Part shown: positions 15,601 to 21,094 of the stretch, piece by piece
Numbering within the stretch: position 1 is the stretch's first letter
How the letters are laid out: every line of letters begins with the position of its first letter
From: a virus
DNA: 26,580 nt
Virus record (IMG/VR): IMGVR_UViG_3300017767_000100
Location: 1 to 26,580 of that record
Direction: 5' to 3' (one strand)
Notes under the pieces: generated by a model
Databases searched by the model: none
The model's input: the letters and a program-made list of their open reading frames with translations, nothing else
Told to the model about the DNA's origin: nothing
Position numbers and translations under genes: made by a program

Positions 15601-16708
15601 CTAACGCTACTGAATTAGCTTGTATAGTAGCTGCAAAAGAAACATTACCTAGATTCGTTACTGTGCCGCTACCTGCTACATCACCAGTTAAGGTTATATC
15701 AAAGTCACCTACATCAAAGTCTAATGTACCATCGCTGTCTTGATACGTTACTGCAATACCGCTCTCTGTATTGCTCGTTGTCATTGCTCCTACGATGTCT
15801 TGGATTCTTTCTACATTTACTGTTACTGCACCTGATGAAACTGTGAAATCTGTGCTATTGAAAGATGCGACACCTTTGTTGGAGTCTGTGGCATCTTCTG
15901 CACTAATTGTTACTGCCGATGTTTCACTACCGCTACCACTAACATCTATTCCTTCACCTGCGGCTATAGTTGCAATGTAGTTTCCTGTCGTGTCAGTTCC
16001 TAAAGCGACACTGTTAGCAACAATAGTTGCAGTTAGAGTAGCATTGCCAAGTTGGGAGAGTGTAGCATTACCACTTAAATCTCCTGCAAGTGTGATTGTG
16101 GGGGATTTGTTAATAACAGTGCCTGAACTTATATCTCCACCATTGATGTCCACTGTGTTGAGGACTGGTGCAGTTAAAGTTTTGTTAATTAAAGTCTGTG
16201 TTCCTGTTAGCGTCGTGACTGTGCTATCTATGTTTATTGTTACAGTATTACTAGAGCCTACTGTATCTAAGCCTGTGCCACCTGTTATGTTTAATACTTC
16301 GGTGTTTATAGTAACGCTTTGATTACCACCTGTGTCGCCTTGGAAATTGATAGCCTGTGCTGCATTTTGCACGTCTACATAGCTTTTAATAGATTGTTGT
16401 GTAGCAAGTTTAGTATTGCTATTAGAACCCATGTTATCTTCGTCTAATACACCTGTAACTACAGAACCACCGCTTGTAAAACCTAAGTTATAAAGTTTTG
16501 CTGTTAAAGATTGTGACCTTGTAGATTGACTATCTTCCCATTGCAAATTTGCATGGTCATAAACTAATAGTGAACCTGCTGTTCCTGCAGTAGAAGTAAC
16601 AACACTTCTGCCTAGTATCGTATTTGGTCCTGCAACACCTTGAGTACCTGCTGTAACAACTGAAATAGTACTTACATCGGTGACTGTTATTTGACTTACT
16701 GTACTCAT
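9689..16708 (-). CDS. Giant fibre protein 1 (2339 residues) with C-terminal S74 intramolecular chaperone
   Basis: Extremely long beta-rich, Ser/Thr/Gly/Asp-rich protein. In order: a short head with NMGSNSNTKLATQQSIKSYVD (about 95-115); four LGTDTTGNY units (about 230-625) spaced 133, 106 and 133 residues, alternating long and short; a VTSLGTLTGLTVSGDV spacer; four DLQIFHDG-type units (about 843-1320); two tandem small domains (about 1549-1700) with NLMVFVGGVFQNPNDYVL and TQVFLDGVYQQKTDYSV; then further shaft repeats. The end is Peptidase_S74: VSDRDKKENI gives Ser2244 and Lys2249 for self-cleavage, releasing about 96 residues with a terminal coiled coil. It starts at an ATGA overlap with the preceding gene. 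A host-recognition fibre is the likely role; being encoded among head genes, a capsid or neck fibre is possible. Confidence 0.9.
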   Translation of the reverse strand: MSTVSQITVTDVSTISVVTAGTQGVAGPNTILGRSVVTSTAGTAGSLLVYDHANLQWEDSQSTRSQSLTAKLYNLGFTSGGSVVTGVLDEDNMGSNSNTKLATQQSIKSYVDVQNAAQAINFQGDTGGNQSVTINTEVLNITGGTGLDTVGSSNTVTINIDSTVTTLTGTQTLINKTLTAPVLNTVDINGGDISSGTVINKSPTITLAGDLSGNATLSQLGNATLTATIVANSVALGTDTTGNYIATIAAGEGIDVSGSGSETSAVTISAEDATDSNKGVASFNSTDFTVSSGAVTVNVERIQDIVGAMTTSNTESGIAVTYQDSDGTLDFDVGDFDITLTGDVAGSGTVTNLGNVSFAATIQANSVALGTDTTGNYVATIAQSNTGIDVANSGSETAGVTLGLNTEHVQDLVGAMFSSNTESGIDVVYQDADGTIDLNVSDPTITLSGDVAGSATMTNLGNVTISTTIQANSIVLGTDTTGNYVADITAGEGIDVSGGGSENATITVSAEDATSSNKGIASFNATDFTVSSGAVTVNAERIQDIVGAMVGSNTESGISVTYEDSDGTLDFNVNDPTLTFTGDVTGSGTMTDLGNTSIALTVAANSVALGTDTTGNYVSTITGTANEIEVSGSGSETASVTVGLPDNVTIGGNLVVTGNFTVNGTETTINTATLDVEDLTIRVGKNATSLANTNGAGIEFGASTSKPTITWDNSNSRLTSNKPFHSASLVGAVTGNASTATTLETARNIHGVSFNGSADIDLSEVISDTVGAMFSSNTETGITATYQDADNTLDFVLATAQPTVTSLGTLTGLTVSGDVTFTGAATNIVFDKSDNALEFADSSKAVFGASNDLQIFHDGNNSFINELGTGNLSIKASNVLYLMSGDSETYATFTANGAAVLYNDNAAKLATTSTGVNVTGTLDASLQVLVGTNDSIFAENNLRFKSSGTAYIDHNTVDADIVFRTSDASALDTTALTLDGSDAGTAIFNHDVKLGDNGKAIFGAGDDLQIYHDGSNSYIKDAGTGSLRLRGTDLRLESSALAHNFIVCAEGGAVTLFHNDSTKLSTTSTGINVTGVITTDGLTTSADINFGDNDKAVFGAGGNLQIHSDGTNAYIKESGSGHLYIQATNLRFKSLAGENFMALNEDGAVTSYFDNAEKLSTATDGIDIKGSASTTFGLNIIDPSATAYGAHFSFDDTNTKVLIGGVTNGTKNTAISIPRDSTQVDFASNITLPDSASIKLGGSSDLQLFHDGANSFIREAGTGNLYIEGAGSIRFRGTTTQENLIEAVENGAVSLYHDNSVKLATTSTGISVTGAVVATSLDISGDVDIDGTLEADAITVNGTTLAETIADTVGAMVGSNTESGITVAYQDSDNTLDFTVGTLNQDTTGTAALATTVTISANNSGNENIFPVFVDGATGTQGLETDTGLTYNPSTGLMTATGFSGALTGTLQTAAQANVTSLGTLTSLAVTGDVAVNTNVLKVDTSNNRVGIKTASPSYSLDAGSATDAFFVPKGTTAQRPSAAAGLFRYNTSLGRFEGYTDAWGEIGGGGANTFTVDNYTTADNSTTAFTLSQTPNSEDNLMVFVGGVFQNPNDYVLNGTTLTLDEAPPSGTRIIVYSVRAAVSGSNLNTDQFTCNGGSGNLGVNFTLSIAPVSENNTQVFLDGVYQQKTDYSVSGTTLTMDTAPTSGAILEVMTFTQTDINVPVNDTIKASHLNTDIISGLTEVTAVSGDKMMILDATDSALKKTDVNTLMATAVSISSSADAVALTFDSNENATFAGKVTATGGASNNNDDANILTLNATQHARLLVDTASTSGHRATLALESNGQETTLGTTGSASDLVVPVGDFTLDVAGDIILDADGDNIFYKAGGSTFYSISNVSGNTYLGVEQADKDLFIRGNDSDGGGAFTALTLDMSEGGRANFNNDIGLSDNRAVRLGSNDDAAIYNDGSNTYIKNATVNQDIIFQGNDDGSAGTTALTLDMSDGGTATFNSHIRLGDNKTLSLGAGFDIEITSDGTAGAIATPNGTITLDSAARIDLSADDNGEVRFFDGSLLYGQFKEDSNNFIIQSVIADADIYIQGNDNSTVINAVQFDMSEGGIANFNAQVRVPSQGTSAPAFAFTNDTDTGISRPTSDAVNIIAGGTERLRINSSGAAGAATLQVKNNRSDAFNHVQENLVANLTNGETLYLGVGKANSTKNTGYVGYTWDSDASNNNYIHLSHWGSNSLFRVYGNGDYYFAGSNVSDRDKKENIKEVSGTSLDKITQIPIKSFRMKSTIIEGEEIRNQKTGFIAQEVQPLLPDVVTGTDGQGDMGIDTVGVIAHLVRAIKELEARVKELEG
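12750..14180 (-). repeat. Four degenerate DLQIFHDG repeats within the giant fibre
   Basis: Four protein-level units (residues about 843-1320), each with a G-[AS]-x-x-[DN]-LQ-[IL]-[FYH]-x-DG-x-N-[SA]-[YF]-I motif, then a beta stretch and K-L-[AS]-T-[TA] before the next shaft segment. A fifth related unit lies in fibre 3. The first three lie closer together (about 300-470 bases between motifs) than the fourth. The DNA is diverged; the conservation is in the protein. Such units form repetitive beta-helical or knitted-trimer shaft segments in fibres. Confidence 0.8.
14830..16010 (-). repeat. Tandem LGTDTTGNY repeats within the giant fibre (alternating long and short units)
   Basis: Four units begin NS[VI][AV]LGTDTTGNY at minus-strand positions near 15990, 15590, 15270 and 14870. 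Unit lengths alternate 133, 106 and 133 residues. The long units contain an extra AEDAT-x-SNKG-[VI]-ASFN segment missing from the short unit. Each has an SNTESGI-x-V-x-Y-[QE]-D-[SA]-D-x-T motif. The DNA is repetitive enough to mis-assemble from short reads. Confidence 0.85.
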
Positions 16709-17058
16709 CTACTTGTGTTACCTCTTACGCTGTAAGTTCCTTCCATTATGCGATAAACATTACCACTGGAATTTGTTATTTCCAAGTCATAAACACCATC
16801 ACCTACTGCTAGATTTGCAGTATCTGTTGCGGATATCGTTAGCGTAACTGTGCCTGCAGTACCGCCTAAAGCGATTCTGCTATTGCCTGTTGTTAATGTG
16901 AATATTGTTGTGCTTGATTCTGGATTGTCTCTTAAATCCATTTCAGCTGATGAATAGCCTGTTAGATTAACAAGCGTTGAACTTGCATCTTTAAGTGTTA
17001 GTGTCTGACCAAATGTCGCACCTTGTTCTATTATAAAATGATGATAACCTGCACTCAT
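16705..17058 (-). CDS. Small beta-rich virion protein, fibre-associated candidate
   Basis: A 117-residue protein starting MSAGYHHFIIEQGATFGQTL, with LVNLTGYSSAEMDLRDNPES, then GTVTLTISATDTANL and VYDLEITNSSGNVYRIMEGT. This is a common Ig-like or baseplate-upper-protein N-terminal type fold in phages and prophages, usually encoded next to fibre or capsid genes. AGGA lies nine to ten bases before the ATG. Its stop overlaps the giant fibre start as ATGA, so it is likely to be co-translated with it and may link the fibre to the particle. The link is inference. Confidence 0.7.
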   Translation of the reverse strand: MSAGYHHFIIEQGATFGQTLTLKDASSTLVNLTGYSSAEMDLRDNPESSTTIFTLTTGNSRIALGGTAGTVTLTISATDTANLAVGDGVYDLEITNSSGNVYRIMEGTYSVRGNTSR

Positions 17059-17142
17059 TAAAACATATTCCTATAGTTAGCATGGTATCTACCATTTATC
17101 AGCTTCTGCTTCTTTTATCTTACCACTATTTGTCTAGGAAGA

Positions 17143-17487
17143 TTATTTTTTAGTAGTTTTCTTCGCAGTAGACTTAGTAGCTTTCTTAGTTGTTTTTTTA
17201 GGTGCAACACCACCCTCATAGGCTTCATTGACATCAGGAGTATCTGGGTCATCTGCAATAAAGTGTCCTTTATCTGTTCTTGCTCTCACAGGCTCGGCAG
17301 TTTCAATAGTTTTAGTATCTTCTACTTTAATCTCCATTGCCCAATTTCTGCTAACAAAAACTTCCATTAAATCTTTTTGCCATGTTTCTTTGGCTTCCAC
17401 TATCTCATCGTGTTTATAAAGCCTTGAATCTGTGCCTAATTCATTATTTGTACCTACTTTTGGTACTAGAATTTTATAACTTGCCAT
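17143..17487 (-). CDS. Small virion-region protein with RARTDKGHFIADDPDTPDVNEA motif and lysine-rich tail
   Basis: A 114-residue protein. A motif around residues 68-90 (KGHFIADDPDTPDVNEAY) is one I have seen in small phage proteins encoded after the capsid gene, but it has no firm function. The last 20 residues are almost only Lys, Thr and Ala (KKTTKKATKSTAKKTTKK), which suggests binding to DNA or to an acidic partner. A good ribosome binding site (GAGG) precedes the ATG, just after the hairpin terminator of the capsid unit. Confidence 0.7.
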   Translation of the reverse strand: MASYKILVPKVGTNNELGTDSRLYKHDEIVEAKETWQKDLMEVFVSRNWAMEIKVEDTKTIETAEPVRARTDKGHFIADDPDTPDVNEAYEGGVAPKKTTKKATKSTAKKTTKK

Positions 17488-17498
17488 ATTTATACCTC

Positions 17499-17530
17499 AA
17501 AAAGAGTGGGTAGACCCGAAAGCCTACCCA
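17499..17530 (-). terminator. Rho-independent terminator after the capsid and decoration genes
   Basis: On the minus strand TGGGTAG (530-524 of 17 kb) pairs with CTACCCA (513-507) over a 10-base loop, a 7-base-pair stem, and is followed by CTCTTTTTG. It sits in the 63-base gap after the probable decoration protein. It would lower transcription of the fibre block relative to the capsid and decoration genes. The T-run is immediately followed by the GAGG of the next gene, so read-through must still occur or a second promoter must exist. Confidence 0.7.
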
Positions 17531-17550
17531 TCTCCAATTACATAATGCGA

Positions 17551-18015
17551 TTAGACATTATGGATTGTTACAGTGTTATCTGTAGTATGTCTTGCATTAC
17601 CTTTCAGGATAATTCCACTGATACTTGTACCATTTGAATGTGTGCCTGTTTTAGCAATTACAAGTCTTACATATCTTTTACCACCGACATATCCAACTTG
17701 GTGAATAGACCCTGTTGTATCTGGGTTACCGCCTGCAGTACCATCTAAGATTAACCATATACCACCACTGGCAATAGTTCCGTCTATGATGTCTGCTTGT
17801 GCAACGTCAGTATAAGTTGAGTCGTCATCACTATGCTCTAAGGATATTTGGAAGTTCAAGTTTGCTGCAAGAGTATCACCCTCTGCTCCAACATTTACAA
17901 CCGCTAGACAGGATTCATAACCTTGAAGGTCAACTCCTACACCATTGGCTGCAGCTGTTTTTACTGCAGGGATTATGCTCATTACAGGAACTATATTATT
18001 TGATAAATCTTTCAT
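17551..18015 (-). CDS. Probable head decoration or minor capsid protein
   Basis: A 154-residue beta-rich protein encoded 12 bases after the capsid gene with a strong Shine-Dalgarno sequence (GGAGG). The pattern GVDLQGYESCLAVVNVGAEG, then EHSDDDSTYTDV and GKRYVRLVIAKTGTHSNGTS, is frequent in prophage head regions, where it is unnamed. Position, translation signals and small beta-rich composition suggest a capsid decoration protein. It could also be a head fibre base. Family function is not established. Confidence 0.7.
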   Translation of the reverse strand: MKDLSNNIVPVMSIIPAVKTAAANGVGVDLQGYESCLAVVNVGAEGDTLAANLNFQISLEHSDDDSTYTDVAQADIIDGTIASGGIWLILDGTAGGNPDTTGSIHQVGYVGGKRYVRLVIAKTGTHSNGTSISGIILKGNARHTTDNTVTIHNV

Positions 18016-18027
18016 AATTACCTCCTA

Positions 18028-19242
18028 TTAAGTAGAACATTTAAGTTTAGATATCGCTTCCGCTTGGACGACCTGTCCACCAACTCTACGTCTAGCAATG
18101 TATCTAACATTACCTGTTGTAGCTTGTGTGAATGGGTCACGCAATACCGCCATAGAAACTCTATCAACGATCATATAAGCACGTCTAAAGTCACCAAATG
18201 CTACAGGGAAAGTTCCAGAACCTTCACTTGGCATATCAGTTGCTTCAACATAGCTTTGACCAAGAATAGTGTTAGTAACACCACCTTGTAGAGTCATACC
18301 TGCTTGGAATACATATTGTCCTGCAGTGTCTTTAAGTTTTCTTATTTTAGCTAATGAAGTTCTGTTAAAAACAAAAGTTCCATTTCTAGAATATTCAGAC
18401 TTAATGTTATGCACAAGACTAATTAATCCATCAGCAGTAATTTCATCAGCGTCTCCTGAAACTATAAAACCAACGTCGCCATTAGTCATAAATCCTTCAG
18501 GTTTACCAACTGCATCACCACTAACAAAAGCAGCACCCTCTGCCTTCGCAAATTGCTCTGCGAACTCAGATTGCATTTCAGCTTCTAGGTCAAATACAGA
18601 ATCCTCTAAATCTTGCTCTGAAATATCCACAAGTGCGTAATGCTCGTGTGCAGGGATTTCTTCAAGACCTACATTCCAACCAGTAGTCTCTGCTCTTGTT
18701 CCGCTTTCAGCGACCCATGCAGCAGAAAACTGTCCAGTTCTTTTTGGAACTTGGATGCTTCTTTGTCCTGTTGAACGGATTCTAGCAATACTCCTGATTG
18801 GCGAGATTTCTGTTACTGTTTTTAGTAACTCTCTCACGTACTCAGGTGGTGCTAAATATCCACCAGTGCTGTCATTACTGACAGTTAACGCTTTTCTTTC
18901 CATATCGTTTAGGTGTTCTAGACCTTTACGACAATAGTTGTCAAACGCTTGAACAGTACTGTCTACTTGTTTAGCATCATATCCAGATTCAGGTCTTGTA
19001 AGAACTGTTTCTAAATGTTCAACCTTTTCAGCAGCAATTTCCTGTTTTGCTTTGGTTTGAGTAATCTCTTGATTGATGTCCTCTAACGAATCTAGCTTTG
19101 CTTCTATTTTCGCTAATTTATCATCTAGCAGTGGATCACTTAAACCTTTTTCTAGGTTTTCCAGTTTTTCGTCATTAGCTTTTTTGAATTCTTCAAACGC
19201 TTGACCAAACTCTGACATAACCTTTTTCACATCTTCAGACAT
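18028..19242 (-). CDS. Major capsid protein, HK97 fold
   Basis: A 404-residue protein. Residues 1-110 form a coiled-coil-rich delta domain (EFGQAFEEFKKANDEKLENL), the usual internal scaffold removed by the protease. The capsid core begins near NDSTGGYLAPPEYVRELLKT (about 123-142), with AAWVAESGTRAETT, a glycine-containing GKPEGFM loop and a C-terminal region ending in RRVGGQVVQAEAIS. The Phage_capsid (HK97) pattern is clear. Cleavage probably falls between residues 115 and 125. GGAGG six bases before the ATG gives strong translation. Confidence 0.95.
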   Translation of the reverse strand: MSEDVKKVMSEFGQAFEEFKKANDEKLENLEKGLSDPLLDDKLAKIEAKLDSLEDINQEITQTKAKQEIAAEKVEHLETVLTRPESGYDAKQVDSTVQAFDNYCRKGLEHLNDMERKALTVSNDSTGGYLAPPEYVRELLKTVTEISPIRSIARIRSTGQRSIQVPKRTGQFSAAWVAESGTRAETTGWNVGLEEIPAHEHYALVDISEQDLEDSVFDLEAEMQSEFAEQFAKAEGAAFVSGDAVGKPEGFMTNGDVGFIVSGDADEITADGLISLVHNIKSEYSRNGTFVFNRTSLAKIRKLKDTAGQYVFQAGMTLQGGVTNTILGQSYVEATDMPSEGSGTFPVAFGDFRRAYMIVDRVSMAVLRDPFTQATTGNVRYIARRRVGGQVVQAEAISKLKCST

Positions 19243-19252
19243 ATTGTCCTCC

Positions 19253-20224
19253 TTACTGTGTGTTTTTTAGGGTTAAAGTTAAGTTTTTTAAGGCATCTAC
19301 CAATTCAGCATTAGACTCACTGACATCTAGCGTCTCACTACCTGTCTTTAATTCAAATACCTCGTGAACTGCTTTTGCAGCCACCTTTGCTTCTGAACGT
19401 GATAATGAGAAAGCATCTCGCATTCCATTTTCCCATTCTCTAATAGTAACCTCAGTACCCTTTACACTACGAATCTTCGCTTGAGGATTCATAGGGAAAG
19501 TGACTAATGAGATTTCCATTAAATCTACTTCTCCAATCATGCGTTTGTTAGTACGCTTGTCGTAAGAAACTTCTTCTGGGTTTGCTCTAAAACCAATAGA
19601 CATTGCATCTAAAGCACCCATTTTTAATAATTCATAAGCATCTCTACCTGCTGTCGTTTTTAAGGCTAATTTACCTTTAACGTACAGTCCTTGCTTATCT
19701 TCTTTGATTGATTCAAATACACCTATAGGCATATCTGATTTATGTTGGTATAACAATTTAACACCCATGACACCTCTTTTTTTAAGGCTTCTTCTGAATG
19801 CTCCTGTTTTTATGACATCATTACCTAAGTCTGTATTTTCAAATACCGATGCGTAACCTTCAAACTCACCATACTCTTTATCTTCGCCTTCTTCTTCTTC
19901 GTAGGCTTTGATTTCGGTTTTGATTTCTATGTACTCGTTATCTGTAGGTAATTCTATAACTTGGTTTTTAACATCTTCGCCAGTTGCACTGATGTATTCT
20001 TCGTGAGTTTTGCAAGGCATATATATTGTATTGCCTTCTTCGTCATGTGAATGTATTCCTGCACAACCTATTTCTTCTGCACGTGCTTCGGCTTCTTCTG
20101 ATGTTGTGAAAACATCTTTCCTTATTTCGTCTTTACTTTCTTTCTCGTTAGAAACCTCGTCAGAGGTGTACAGGCTTGTACGATTAGCTAAGATATTTTC
20201 TGCATCTGTATACTCAGTTGTCAT
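19253..20224 (-). CDS. Prohead protease (HK97 type, S78) with N-terminal Cys/His module
   Basis: A 323-residue protein. The protease domain spans about 118-255: GEFEGYASVFENTDLGNDVI, VKLLYQHKSDMPIGVFESI (catalytic His161 candidate), ALDAMSIGF (Ser209 candidate) and LMEISLVTFPMNPQAK (Glu237). It processes the capsid delta domain. An extra N-terminal module at about 38-80 carries Cys54, His58, His60, Cys71 and His74, spaced like a small zinc site; this module also occurs in other phage protease polyproteins. Residues 103-120 are highly acidic. GAGG precedes the ATG at 20224. Confidence 0.92.
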   Translation of the reverse strand: MTTEYTDAENILANRTSLYTSDEVSNEKESKDEIRKDVFTTSEEAEARAEEIGCAGIHSHDEEGNTIYMPCKTHEEYISATGEDVKNQVIELPTDNEYIEIKTEIKAYEEEEGEDKEYGEFEGYASVFENTDLGNDVIKTGAFRRSLKKRGVMGVKLLYQHKSDMPIGVFESIKEDKQGLYVKGKLALKTTAGRDAYELLKMGALDAMSIGFRANPEEVSYDKRTNKRMIGEVDLMEISLVTFPMNPQAKIRSVKGTEVTIREWENGMRDAFSLSRSEAKVAAKAVHEVFELKTGSETLDVSESNAELVDALKNLTLTLKNTQ

Positions 20225-20239
20225 AAAGCTATCCTCGTT

Positions 20240-20255
20240 TTACTATATATAGTAA
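20240..20255. repeat. 16-base perfect palindrome between MuF and protease genes
   Basis: TTACTATATATAGTAA reads the same on both strands. It lies in the 42-base gap between the MuF-like stop and the protease start and just before the protease ribosome binding site. It could be a regulator binding site or a weak hairpin. No well-spaced promoter hexamers accompany it. Confidence 0.5.
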
Positions 20256-20266
20256 TTCATTGTTAA

Positions 20267-21094
20267 TCATAGCACAATATCTTCAGCGTCTGCATAGATT
20301 ATTACACACCTACAATTCACATTGTTTTTTGCACCACCTCTTGGGTCTCCTGCATGACTCATTTGTGTACCGCCTATGTCAAAATCTTCGTCCATTGCCC
20401 TAACTTGTCCATTTGCTTCAACGTGTGCAGACCTCGTTCTGTTGTCACTTGTTGAAACCCATTTTTTCATCATATTCAAATCTAAGTCTTTTTTCAATAT
20501 ATCGTGATATTGATGATTTGCGAAACTTGCAGCATTGTGTGTTTCAGTCCTTGCAATCAAAGCGGCTCTGCTTTTACTAATAGGCAAAACTTTATTACTA
20601 ATATTCTGTGCAATCTGATTTACACTCAAACCTTCTTCCCTTCCTTCGGTTATTATTCTTTCAACTCTCTTTGCTATAGACATTGATATACCAGAAAGAT
20701 ATAAAAGTCTACCCTTGTTGTAAATTTCTATTAATTCCTCAATATCAATGTTTCTGCCAAATATTACTGCTTCATCTGCTTTTTTTATTTTGTCATAGTT
20801 AGCTTCGTTAGAATCAAATATGCTTCTAAACACTTTTTTATAATGCATAAACATAATAGGTAGGAATTCTTCTTCTAAGTCTCTGGCTGCTATAAACTGA
20901 TTGTAAAGATTAAATTCTTTAAATAAGTAAGCCTTAGTGTTAACGAATCTACTGAAAGCACTCAACAACTGTCGGTATATTCTTCTTTCTAGATTTCTTC
21001 TTAGTATTTGTTGTCTGCGTATTTCTTTGCGAGTATTTATCCTTCCCTGTCGGAAATTTTGTATCTGTTTAGTTTGCACTAACGATAATGTCAT
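20267..21094 (-). CDS. MuF-like head morphogenesis protein
   Basis: A 275-residue protein. The N-terminal half is helical and basic. The C-terminal Phage_Mu_F domain (about 155-268) has the family signature ARTETHNAASFA (181-192), WVSTSDNRTRSAHVEANGQ (212-230), then SHAGDPRGG and a final NVNCRCVIIY with the paired cysteines Cys261 and Cys263. Such proteins occupy a few copies near the portal and help with head assembly or DNA delivery. It follows the portal with a TAATG overlap. Confidence 0.9.
   Translation of the reverse strand: MTLSLVQTKQIQNFRQGRINTRKEIRRQQILRRNLERRIYRQLLSAFSRFVNTKAYLFKEFNLYNQFIAARDLEEEFLPIMFMHYKKVFRSIFDSNEANYDKIKKADEAVIFGRNIDIEELIEIYNKGRLLYLSGISMSIAKRVERIITEGREEGLSVNQIAQNISNKVLPISKSRAALIARTETHNAASFANHQYHDILKKDLDLNMMKKWVSTSDNRTRSAHVEANGQVRAMDEDFDIGGTQMSHAGDPRGGAKNNVNCRCVIIYADAEDIVL

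Noticed and set aside
11433-16322. Several other plus-strand open frames across the giant fibre (about 70-120 codons each)
   Set aside because: Same antisense artefact, repeated with the fibre repeats; no start signals.
17059-17142. Small open stretches and a TGGTA-GA-TACCA hairpin in the 84-base gap after the 114-residue gene
   Set aside because: The peptides are under 20 codons with no start codon and ribosome binding site pair, and the stem is only five bases; I see no supportable gene or terminator.
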